A DNA stretch of 64,000 nucleotides from Chloroflexota bacterium (GTDB lineage Bacteria; Chloroflexota; UBA11872; UBA12225; JAJDUF01): positions 1 to 64,000 of the forward strand of contig JAJDUF010000010.1 in NCBI GenBank assembly GCA_022826725.1. Direction: 5' to 3'. The translations under genes were made by a program, and so were the position numbers. Shown here piece by piece: positions 55,802-63,593 of this stretch. Each line of letters opens with the position of its first letter. Position 1 is the first letter of the stretch. The notes beneath the pieces were generated by a model. That model saw nothing but the letters and a program-made list of their open reading frames with translations. It had not been told where the DNA came from and did not search any database.

Positions 55802-56266
55802 ATGACCGCAGAAACCGTTGTTGCCGAGCAGCCCGCGGCCACTAGGGACGATCTCCTGGAGTTCAAGGTCGAGCTCCAGAACAACCTCCAGGAGTCGGAG
55901 GACCGGCTACACCGCGAGCTGCAACACTACGCGACCAAAGCGGACCTCAAGGACACCGAGCTACGGCTCGGAACGGAAATCAGTGGCCTCAAAGCGGACC
56001 TCAAGGATACTGAGCTACGGCTGGGCACGGAAATCAGTAGCCTCAGAACCGACCTCAAGGATACCGAGCTGCGGCTCAAGACGGAAATCGGTAATCTCAG
56101 GACAGAGTTCGCTAATCTGAGGACGGAGTTCAGCGATCTCAGGACGGAGGTCAAGGTTGAGATCCGGGACGCGCAGATGTGGCTGCTGCTCCGGCTGGGC
56201 GGGCTGATTGTCGCCGCGGTCACCATCGCGGTGGCCGTCCTCAAGCTCCTCGAAGGCGCGGGGTGA
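55802..56266 (+). CDS. Coiled-coil membrane-anchored protein (copy 3 of 3, expanded)
   Basis: The start at 55802 follows GTGAGGAGCACACG; 154 residues. This copy has three 18-residue repeats (LKDTELRLGTEISGLK type) and three additional 7-residue repeats (LRTEFAN, LRTEFSD and a related unit), then the same membrane helix (LLLRLGGLIVAAVTIAVAVLKLL). The extra heptads lengthen the coiled coil by about 20-30 residues relative to copies 1 and 2. Function unknown. Confidence 0.75.
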   Translation: MTAETVVAEQPAATRDDLLEFKVELQNNLQESEDRLHRELQHYATKADLKDTELRLGTEISGLKADLKDTELRLGTEISSLRTDLKDTELRLKTEIGNLRTEFANLRTEFSDLRTEVKVEIRDAQMWLLLRLGGLIVAAVTIAVAVLKLLEGAG

Positions 56267-56276
56267 CGGGTGCCGG

Positions 56277-56325
56277 CCTCACCCCCCGGCCCCCTCTCCA
56301 AATGTTGGAGAGGGGGTGTATGGCT
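56277..56325. repeat. CCTCACCCCCCGGCCCCCTCTCC hairpin repeat
   Basis: Same form as 55653-55700, downstream of copy 3. Confidence 0.75.
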
Positions 56326-56348
56326 CAGGTGGAGCGGGGCTGTCATTG

Positions 56349-57266
56349 TCACGTGAGCAAACCGTAGTACTGCGCCATAGCCGTAGCAGCAGTCGTCGCT
56401 ATACCGGACAAGGTGGCGTTCAGAGCACCTTCTGCTGCCTTCTTTCCTAGCCAGTCACGGACTCTTGGGCCAAAGCCGGCGGACTTTTCCCTATGGCCAT
56501 CTTCCTCAATCGCCTCCTTCAATTCTTGCGTCTCTTCCTCGGACACTCCGATGCTCTTCAGGTAACTCAAGAGGGAGTCGAGGTCATTACTACGCACCTC
56601 TTGTTGGACATTCTGGGTAATGTTGGTGCCAGCTGCGACGACATTCTGGTTGCCGTGGATATACGTGTTGTACATATAGGTTATCCTTTCCGGTGGGACT
56701 TCTCCGATCTTGTCGTCCGATTCTCTCAATTCGGGGAACTGCTCCTGGAGTTCAAGGACAAAAGTAAGTAGCCCATCTCTCACAGCATCCAGTATATGTG
56801 TGATTTGATTAGAGCTAACAACCTTCCATGCACTAAGCAGGTTCATATTCTCCAATAGTTGGTATTGCGCTGCAACAGCTACAAAATCGGGCAGCCATGG
56901 GAATTTGACTGCTCCATGTTCTTTCATATCTGGGTTATTCATCAAGCCTTCGAGAGAACCCACTCCCATATCCATGTCAATTCCTTCTACATATTCCCTT
57001 ATCACATCAGGAAGATTAATCGTGGGAATTGAGACATTCTTCATACGATACGATGTGCTGATGAAGTCCCCGTAATTATGAGCAGTAAATCTTCGATATC
57101 TTGGGATACTATCCTTGTCAGGGTAACCATTCAACTCGTTATCCACCCATTTCTTGAATTCATCGTGCTTCAAGCGGTAGGCCAGTATTTTGGCTCGGCG
57201 CAGAATGGATGCGAGGCTGACTTGCTCGTTAACAATGTCGTCTTGGAGTTGCTGGGTGATGGTCAT
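56349..57266 (-). CDS. AbiTii-domain protein (abortive-infection-type)
   Basis: Start at 57266 after AGGAAGCACATC; 305 residues. The N-terminal 190 residues match the AbiTii domain: DIVNEQVSLASILRRAKILAYRLKHDEFKKWVDNELNGY, then PRYRRFTAHNYGDFIS. A linker (YMYNTYIHGNQNVVAAGTNITQNVQQ) resembles the Asn/Gln-rich strands of effector-associated regions, and the end is helical with a small-residue hydrophobic stretch (ALNATLSGIATTAATAMAQYYG). AbiTii domains occur in toxin-like abortive-infection genes. It is 35 bases behind the methyltransferase stop, so it is co-transcribed. Lower GC than its neighbours suggests acquisition. Confidence 0.8.
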   Translation of the reverse strand: MTITQQLQDDIVNEQVSLASILRRAKILAYRLKHDEFKKWVDNELNGYPDKDSIPRYRRFTAHNYGDFISTSYRMKNVSIPTINLPDVIREYVEGIDMDMGVGSLEGLMNNPDMKEHGAVKFPWLPDFVAVAAQYQLLENMNLLSAWKVVSSNQITHILDAVRDGLLTFVLELQEQFPELRESDDKIGEVPPERITYMYNTYIHGNQNVVAAGTNITQNVQQEVRSNDLDSLLSYLKSIGVSEEETQELKEAIEEDGHREKSAGFGPRVRDWLGKKAAEGALNATLSGIATTAATAMAQYYGLLT

Positions 57267-57301
57267 GATGTGCTTCCTGTACTGCGTTACTTGGCGATGG
57301 G

Positions 57302-60208
57302 CTAGATAATCAGTCTAGCACCCCTCGGTCGCTTCTTGCCGCCGTGGACGGATGGCTCGGCGCACCATTTGGCGGCGAGGCGGCGGACGGCTGCGTAGGT
57401 GGCCTCATCAAAGTTGAGGAGGTCGCAGATGACGCGGCGGTCGAGGAGGGCGCGGTTGGGGTCGGCGTCGGCGAGGTAGGCGGGCTGGAGCTGGAGGGTG
57501 CGGAACTCGTCGAAGATCGTCTCTGCGGTGGATAGTTGCTCGTCGCTGAGGGTGCGGAAGTCGAGCACGGGGAGGGACTCTACTGAGCGTATCGTTGTGG
57601 TCCCTCGTCCGCTTTGTTGACGGTTGGCGTGCCACCAAAATGACAGCAGACCAAGTGTGCCATTGCACCATAGCGCAAATGCACAATCAAAGCGAGGGTC
57701 ACTAAATATCACATTCGGCCAGGCTCTACCGCCTATACTCTCCCACTCAGTGAAGGCAGCAGCAAGAGGCTGCGAATTGAATCGGAAGTCGAGAGTCACA
57801 TGGGCACGACTGGCAGTTGCAGCAATCGTCGCGGCTTTCTCTTCCATGCCTTGACGCACCAGCAATTCTGAGTCGGGAAGACATACCAACCGCGTTTCAT
57901 TTTTGGCATCGTGATTCCACAACGCGGGATAGGTAGCCGTCGGGTTAGCCGGTGCTTTGTCAAAAGGCCCACGCGGGGCCGGGCCAATAATGTCACGATG
58001 GACCAAGCCAAGTTTGCCGACGCTGCCTAACAACGCCACATTTAGGTCAAGCGCGGCCGGACTGCCGGGCGGCCAGAGGCGGGAATGAAACAGCGCATGG
58101 GCGGTTTGGGCCAGGGAGTAATCCGCGAGGCGTACCGCGCCCCAGACGGTGCTCTCGGGGTCATTGGGCACCGTCATCATTTGCCCGGCCAACTCGGCTC
58201 CGACCGTCAGCGGGGTGCCGCCGTAGGGACCGTCCTCGACCTGCCGGATGCCATCGGCAGAGGCTATGTTGGCGGCGAGCGCGCTGGCGTGGGCAAAGCC
58301 CTGTGGCCGGTGGGTGAACGAGGTGAAGTGCAGGCGTGGAGACGGTTGCTCACGACGCTTGAGCTTGCGGGCGATCACCAAGCATTCGGCCAAGCCGGTA
58401 TCGGCCGAAAACGACAGATCGTCATTGTCCGCAGCGGCGATGGTCAGCACGGTCAAGTCCGTATAGTCGGCCGCGAGCATGTGCCGGAACTTCTGCCAGG
58501 ACAGACCGGCCGCGGCGGATAAGGGCAGCACCAACGCGAGGACACCGCCCGGTTTGAGTTTCTTATCGGCCAGCGCCGCAAAGGCCGACGCGATGCCGGC
58601 ATTGCCGTGGTAGCACGTGCCTCTGCCTAGTTCGTTAATCCGCTGACCCATTTCCGTCTGGTCGGCGGGCGTGGCGTCAAAGGCCGCAAAGGCGGGATTG
58701 GTGATGTCGGCGTGGGCGCCCTCGTGGTTGGTGGCGCGGGTAAAGGGCGGATTCATGATGATTAGATCGAAGCTCCGGTCGGGGATGTCGGCGATGACCT
58801 GCTCTACCGTCTCCTCGCCGGCGCTACCGGTGCGCTGCGTCGGATCGCTCATGTTGATCAGCGTCAAGGCTGGCGAGTCACCCAGGCGCTCCAGCGAGCC
58901 GATCTGCACGCTGTTGTCCTTCTGCCGGCCGTAGGGAAAGATGTAGAGGCGCGTATCGCCGAACGCGACGGCCGGCTGGACACCGGAGAGGGTGGCGCCG
59001 GTGATATGGACCGCCGAGGGCATCACGTCGCAGCCATACAGCACTTCTTCCATCATCACGGGATGCAGGGCCGCCGGATTGCCGCCGGCGCGTTCGTGCC
59101 GGGCGGCCAGCCGCTCGTAGACGGCCGACAGGAGGGCGCCGGTGCCGCAGGCAAAGTCGGCGACGCGCAGCGTGCCGATGGCGGCGGTGTCGGCCCAGTC
59201 CACGCCGTCGAGTTTGGCGACGGCCAGCCGGGCCAGGAGCGCCGCCGAGGCCGGCAGCGTGTAGAAGGTGGCGAGGTACTTGCGGTCGGCAATCAGGCGC
59301 TGGAAGATGCGGCCGGTGAGGTCGTGGGCCTGGTCTACGCCGGTGGCGCTGATGGCTTGGGCGGTCTCGCGCAGGCAACGCAGGATGAGGGCCGCGTCAC
59401 CGGACTGCAACTGTTCGAGCAGCTTCCTGGCGATGTGGAAAATGGGCCAATAGTTGATCTTCAGGATGGCGGTCCAGGCGGCCAGCATCGCGCCTTTGGG
59501 GTTGGGGGTTGTGTCGCCGCACACCAGGTCCAGCGGCTGGACCTCGGCGTGCATCCCGGCGATGCGCTCGTGGAAGACGAGGGCGTTGGCGATGATGGCG
59601 CAGGCCATGCGGCGGGTTTGGGGAACGTTCGCCATACCGAGCTGCTGCGCCATCTTCCGCGTGATACCGGGCCGGGTGGCGTCTACGGCGTCGAGGAGCT
59701 GGGCCGCGGCGTCAATGCCGGCTTGGAGCGTGTCGGTAGCCGCAGCCACCGCCCGCTGCGGCACCGAGACCAAGCGGACGAGGTCGGCCAGGTCCTCGAC
59801 CGCCCCGGCGAGCCAACCAGAGGCCGGGAACCACTGCACGCCGGCGGCCTCGGCGGTGAAGACGCAGTATTCGAGGCGGGCGGCCGTGAGCGCGGCGCGG
59901 AGGTCGGCGGCGTCACCCACGTCAGCGGGATAGCGCAGGGCAATGGCCGCCTCGATGGGACGCGGATGGACGGTCAGGGACAGGCCGAGACGGTCCTGGG
60001 CCTCCGCTGCGACGTTGGCGGCGGGCAGGTATTCGGCTTCGATGACGACCGGGGCGCGGCCGGGATCGGTGATGAGCAGGTCGGGCTGCAAGCCGGGGCT
60101 GCCGGCGATGACGCGGGTATTCTCGAACAGGACGCGGCTGCCGGGCAGCATGGGCTGCAGCAGATTGCCCAAGGCGTTATTGGCGTTCGGCTCGGTCTGG
60201 CGCGGCAT
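57302..60208 (-). CDS. Large N6-adenine DNA methyltransferase, type IIG-like
   Basis: The protein has 968 residues. Motif I is VADFACGTGALLSAVYERL (about residue 352) and motif IV is DLIIMNPPFTRATNHEG (N-P-P-F about 486). TFYTLPASAALLARLAV precedes motif I as in type I/IIG enzymes. At the N-terminus, LQPDLLITDPGRAPVVIEAEYL (P-D ... E-x-E) is reminiscent of a PD-(D/E)xK nuclease, although the Lys is replaced. The C-terminal 300 residues would be the target-recognition part. It could be a single-chain restriction-modification enzyme or the modification subunit of a system whose effector is the downstream AbiTii protein. Confidence 0.8.
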   Translation of the reverse strand: MPRQTEPNANNALGNLLQPMLPGSRVLFENTRVIAGSPGLQPDLLITDPGRAPVVIEAEYLPAANVAAEAQDRLGLSLTVHPRPIEAAIALRYPADVGDAADLRAALTAARLEYCVFTAEAAGVQWFPASGWLAGAVEDLADLVRLVSVPQRAVAAATDTLQAGIDAAAQLLDAVDATRPGITRKMAQQLGMANVPQTRRMACAIIANALVFHERIAGMHAEVQPLDLVCGDTTPNPKGAMLAAWTAILKINYWPIFHIARKLLEQLQSGDAALILRCLRETAQAISATGVDQAHDLTGRIFQRLIADRKYLATFYTLPASAALLARLAVAKLDGVDWADTAAIGTLRVADFACGTGALLSAVYERLAARHERAGGNPAALHPVMMEEVLYGCDVMPSAVHITGATLSGVQPAVAFGDTRLYIFPYGRQKDNSVQIGSLERLGDSPALTLINMSDPTQRTGSAGEETVEQVIADIPDRSFDLIIMNPPFTRATNHEGAHADITNPAFAAFDATPADQTEMGQRINELGRGTCYHGNAGIASAFAALADKKLKPGGVLALVLPLSAAAGLSWQKFRHMLAADYTDLTVLTIAAADNDDLSFSADTGLAECLVIARKLKRREQPSPRLHFTSFTHRPQGFAHASALAANIASADGIRQVEDGPYGGTPLTVGAELAGQMMTVPNDPESTVWGAVRLADYSLAQTAHALFHSRLWPPGSPAALDLNVALLGSVGKLGLVHRDIIGPAPRGPFDKAPANPTATYPALWNHDAKNETRLVCLPDSELLVRQGMEEKAATIAATASRAHVTLDFRFNSQPLAAAFTEWESIGGRAWPNVIFSDPRFDCAFALWCNGTLGLLSFWWHANRQQSGRGTTTIRSVESLPVLDFRTLSDEQLSTAETIFDEFRTLQLQPAYLADADPNRALLDRRVICDLLNFDEATYAAVRRLAAKWCAEPSVHGGKKRPRGARLII

Positions 60209-60290
60209 GGGGCGGCCCTCTCGTCACGCGCGCGGCGTCACAGCGGGAACATCCGTTCGAGGATACCAGGTGCGGCGGGGGGTGGGCGGG

Positions 60291-60365
60291 CCTCACCCCC
60301 CGGCCCCCTCTCCATCGCGGAGCGATAGAGAGGGGGAGTAGATTCCCGCGTGCGCGGGAACGCCG
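60291..60365. repeat. Composite palindromic intergenic repeat
   Basis: A CCTCACCCCCCGGCCCCCTCTCC...GAGAGGGGGAG hairpin is followed by GATTCCCGCGTGCGCGGGAACGCCGG, a variant of the ATTCCCGC/GCGGGAAT module. Confidence 0.7.
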
Positions 60366-60494
60366 GACACGGGGCCGGTGGGTCGCGGGAGGGGTGTTGG
60401 CGGTGGAGGCCCTTGGCCGCGGTGGAGCAAGGCCGCGGTGGGGCGGTACTTGGATGGCGGGCTGCACTTGGTGGGTGGTTAGTGGTCTGGACCG

Positions 60495-60586
60495 AACCCC
60501 CGGCCCCTTCCCTGGCAGGGAAGGGGAGTTTGCGCGATGGTTGGAAACGAGCCGGGGGCTGGATTGCGGCCTGCGCCGCAATGACG
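60495..60586. repeat. Composite palindromic intergenic repeat
   Basis: A CCCCCGGCCCCTTCCCTG/CAGGGAAGGGGAG hairpin is followed by GATTGCGGCCTGCGCCGCAATGACGA (60562-60586). Confidence 0.7.
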
Positions 60587-60705
60587 AGGCAGTGTGTTGG
60601 TGGGTGGGTGGGTAGATCAGGGTGCGGGGATTGGCAGGGGTGTGGGGCAAGCCTTCCTGGCACAGCCGGGGTTGGCCGGCCGGCAGGGCGACGGTGGCAT
60701 TCGCC

Positions 60706-61145
60706 ACGGCACGCAGACGATGCTGACCCGGCGCCTCGGCCGCAATGGCCGGGGGTACGTCAGCACCCGGTGCCCTCGTGGCGGCACGCGGACGGCCAGG
60801 CCACGCCACGCACAAGGCGGCGTGGGGTCGCTCCTGACCCGGTGCCAGATGGGCGGCACGCAGACGGTACTGACCCGGCGCCCCAGCCGGAATGGCCGGG
60901 GGTACGTCAGCACCCGGTGCCCGCGTGGCGGCACGCGGACGGTCAGGCCGCGCCGCGCGCAAGGCGGCGTGGGGTCGCTCATGACCCGGTGCCAGATGGG
61001 CGGCACGCAGACAGTACTGACCCGGCGCCCCGGCCGTGGTGACCGGGGGTACGTCAGCACCCGGTGCCCTCGTGGCGGCACACGGACGGTCAGGCCACGC
61101 CGCGCACAGGGCGGCGTGGGGTCGCTCATGACCCGGTGCCCTCGG
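60706..61145. repeat. Three tandem copies of a 147-bp GC-rich repeat
   Basis: The anchor GGGGGTACGTCAGCACCCGG occurs at 60751, 60898 and 61045, so the period is exactly 147 bases (49 codons). Each unit contains three ACCCGG(T/C)GCC boxes and GGCACG(C/A)GGACGG-type boxes. The units are roughly 90 percent alike. Because 147 is a multiple of three, frames stay open through the array on both strands, but no ribosome site or known protein motif supports translation. Confidence 0.85.
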
Positions 61146-61403
61146 CTGGGTGGCGTTGCCACCGTTGTAAGTTGACACGATGTTACTTTCGTGTGCGTCC
61201 CTGCCGGGCGGTGCCCGGTGCTCCAGGAAGGGACTTGCGGCTGCCAATCCCCGTCAGGGGGTACACATTGGCGGGGGTGGGGGAAAGACAACGGGGGGAA
61301 TTTACATGGATGGACAGGATGGACAGGATTGGCGGACGGGACTCACCCCCTGATGGGCCAAAGCCGCACGGATAGGGCCAGGTGTGGTGCGCCTTTGGCC
61401 GGT

Positions 61404-61504
61404 CACCTCTCCAACATTTGGAGAGGGGGTGGAGGCAGACCTAACCCCCGGCCCCTTCCCTGCAGGGAAGGGGGGCTGGATTCCCGCTTTCGCGGGAATG
61501 ACGA
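61404..61504. repeat. Palindromic intergenic repeats
   Basis: A CACCTCTCCAACATTTGGAGAGGGGG hairpin, a CTAACCCCCGGCCCCTTCCCTG/CAGGGAAGGGG hairpin and GATTCCCGCTTTCGCGGGAATGACG follow one another. Just upstream (61300-61330) lies GGATGGACAGGATGGACAGGATTGGCGG, a short direct repeat. Confidence 0.7.
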
Positions 61505-61530
61505 ATCGGGGATTTGTCGGAGGGGCGGGG

Positions 61531-62880
61531 TTAGGTGCTGGCGCGGAAGCTGAAGAGGTGGGCGTCGCGGAGGGTGAAGGCGAGACGGATGCGCTGGCCG
61601 GTTAGCTCGGCCAGGCGGCGGTCGCCGGGCCAGCGGAGGGGGGCCGGGCCGATCAGGTGGCGGGAGGGGGCATTGCCGATGAACTCGGCGCGGTCGGGGC
61701 CGGCAAAGCCGGCGATGGGCTGCTCGGACTCGTCCAAGACTTCGACGAACAGGGCGCCGCCGCCGTCGAGGGGGTAGCCGTCGTGGTGGCGGGTGGTGGA
61801 GGCGTTGAGGAGAAGGTCGCCGCCGGGCCAGGTGAGGGGCTTGGTGATTAGCTCACCGTCCTGGACGCCGGCGGAGAGGGAGACGAAGCGGTCTTCGGTG
61901 ATGGTGGCCATGCCGACGACGCCGTATTGGATGGGACCCTGCTTGACGTGGGTATGGGCGCCGGTGCGCCCGCCGAAGTAGAAGCGGAGCTGGTTGCCGA
62001 CCGGGATGGGCGGGGCGGAAGAACTGCTGGACCAGCGCTGATTCCAGTAGTAGGTGGGGCCGATGAACGCTGCGCGGGGGACGGGCCAGTGCCACTGCCG
62101 GAGGTCGTGGCTCCAGCCGAGGACAATGTCAATGAAGTCCGGGATACCGTTGTAGCGCCAGAGCAGTCCGAGGAAGAGGTCGGCGTAGGGAAAGGCGGTC
62201 ATGCCGTAGTACTCGACCTCCGGGCCGTCCACGAGGTCGGGCTTGAGCAGGGTGTCGAACGGGGGAAAGCGGTGAAAGTCGGGACTACGGGTGATGCCGA
62301 CGGAGCGGGCGCCATATCGCTGGCGGCCGTGATGGGGCTTCAGGAGCAGCACGTATTGGCCGTCCACCTTGCGAAAGAGGATGTTCTGGACATCGCCAAC
62401 GGGTGACAAGAGCGGCTCGGGCAGGGGGGTCCAGCGGTAGCCGTCGCGGCTGGTGGCGCCGCGGATAGCGCCGCCCTTCTGCCAGATCAGCTTGAACGGC
62501 GCGGCGGTGTCGTCCGGCTCGTGCATGACACTGGGGTGGACGATGCCGGACATGACGATGTTGTTGTCGCGGCTGCCGCAATACTCGATGGTGCCGACGA
62601 TGGGCCGTTGCCAGCGGAGGCCGTCCTCGCTCTCAGCGACGCAGACGAGCGACGGTTGGTTGGGGTTGAACGTCGAGTAGTACATGCGGTAGACGCCATC
62701 GAGGCGGAAGACGGTGCCGTAGAAGATGAGGTCGGTGCCTTCCCAGGGCATGTCGGGGCGGAGGAGCGGCTCGGGATAGACCTCGGCGGGATACCAGCGG
62801 CGCTGCAAGCGTTGCTGGTCGGCAACCCAGGTGTCGTCGAGGAACAGCTGGCTTTTGGTCAGGTCGGGCTGGGTGTTCAT
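61531..62880 (-). CDS. Five-bladed beta-propeller glycoside-hydrolase-like protein
   Basis: The protein has 449 residues with no signal peptide. Repeated short blades (FYGTVFRLDGVYRMYYSTFN; LVCVAESEDGLRWQRP; FKLIWQKGGAIRGATSRDGYRWTPLPEP; YYGMTAFPYADLFLGLLWRYNG) show the alternation of GH32/GH43/GH68/GH130-type propellers. A catalytic triad cannot be assigned with confidence. The C-terminal 110 residues form a beta sandwich (GALFVEVLDESEQPIAGFA). It is probably involved in carbohydrate turnover together with the cupin downstream. Confidence 0.7.
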   Translation of the reverse strand: MNTQPDLTKSQLFLDDTWVADQQRLQRRWYPAEVYPEPLLRPDMPWEGTDLIFYGTVFRLDGVYRMYYSTFNPNQPSLVCVAESEDGLRWQRPIVGTIEYCGSRDNNIVMSGIVHPSVMHEPDDTAAPFKLIWQKGGAIRGATSRDGYRWTPLPEPLLSPVGDVQNILFRKVDGQYVLLLKPHHGRQRYGARSVGITRSPDFHRFPPFDTLLKPDLVDGPEVEYYGMTAFPYADLFLGLLWRYNGIPDFIDIVLGWSHDLRQWHWPVPRAAFIGPTYYWNQRWSSSSSAPPIPVGNQLRFYFGGRTGAHTHVKQGPIQYGVVGMATITEDRFVSLSAGVQDGELITKPLTWPGGDLLLNASTTRHHDGYPLDGGGALFVEVLDESEQPIAGFAGPDRAEFIGNAPSRHLIGPAPLRWPGDRRLAELTGQRIRLAFTLRDAHLFSFRAST

Positions 62881-62920
62881 AATGGCACCGAATCTCGCTC
62901 GCTGGGGTCGGGGGCTACCG

Positions 62921-63322
62921 CTAGTGGCGGTGGAACTCGCCCTTCACGGTGATGCCGATACGGACGGCGGGCTTGTCGCCAAGGACGCGGATGTGGTGGA
63001 AGGTGTTCTTGGGCGCGAGGACGAAATCACCGGCGCGGGCGATGACCGGCTCGTCGTAGCCTTCCATTTCCCAGGAGATTTCGCCCTCCATCACGACCCA
63101 CCACTCGTCGTGGAGGTGGTAGTGGCGGTCATTGGGGGTGTCGGGCGCCTGGTAGATGACAGCGGCCTGCATCTCGTCGGTGAGGGTCAGGAGGGTGGAC
63201 CAGGGTGGTGGTCCCATACGGGCCTTGATTTCCGCGAGGCGGGCGTGGAGCTGACCGGGGTTGAGGATTGACGAACGGGGCTTCGCCGGACGGGGCTTGG
63301 GGGGTGACGCTACTGCGGTCAT
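62921..63322 (-). CDS. Cupin-domain protein
   Basis: The start at 63322 (MTAVASPPKPRPAKP) follows AAAGGTAGTACCG; 133 residues. The cupin motifs are NDRHYHLHDEWWVVMEGEISWEMEG (H-x-H ... E, metal ligands) and IARAGDFVLAPKNTFHHIRVLG (second His). Metal binding is therefore likely; such small cupins are isomerases, dioxygenases or binding proteins. It follows the adjacent propeller protein gene in the opposite sense only by spacing; both are on the minus strand, with this gene upstream by 40 bases, so they are probably co-transcribed. Confidence 0.85.
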   Translation of the reverse strand: MTAVASPPKPRPAKPRSSILNPGQLHARLAEIKARMGPPPWSTLLTLTDEMQAAVIYQAPDTPNDRHYHLHDEWWVVMEGEISWEMEGYDEPVIARAGDFVLAPKNTFHHIRVLGDKPAVRIGITVKGEFHRH

Positions 63323-63379
63323 CGGTACTACCTTTCTTGCGACGGGGTGTGGGCTGGCTGGTGATGTCAACGGCGATCT

Positions 63380-63556
63380 TCATGGGCGTGACGCGGCGCG
63401 CACGGCTTGCACTGCCTGGTCGGCCAAAGCCTGGGCCTCGTGCGGCGCGAGGCCCGCTCGCTCGGCGGCCGCACCGGCTTGGGCAAAGAACCGGCGGCGG
63501 GCACGCCTCCTCCGATCACAGGCCTCAATGCAGTATATGGTGCCGCTCCGCTTCAT
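63380..63556 (-). CDS. Small helical protein of unknown function
   Basis: ATG at 63556 with AGGA a short way upstream; 58 residues (MKRSGTIYCIEACDRRRRAR ... AERAGLAPHEAQALADQAVQAVRA). It is Ala/Arg-rich and helical, and it starts 38 bases after the stop of the next gene upstream on the same strand. No family is recognised. Confidence 0.45.
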   Translation of the reverse strand: MKRSGTIYCIEACDRRRRARRRFFAQAGAAAERAGLAPHEAQALADQAVQAVRAASRP

Positions 63557-63593
63557 GGCGTGTCCTGCTCGTGGAGTGAGGGCTAAGGGGGCG

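Noticed and set aside
60706-61145. CRISPR array
   Set aside because: Units are 147 bp and nearly identical over their full length, with no unique spacers and no cas genes.
60177-61247. 356-codon minus-strand frame across the repeat region
   Set aside because: It runs through hairpin repeats and the 147-bp array, has Pro/Arg/His-rich low complexity and no ribosome site; open only because the repeat period is a multiple of three.
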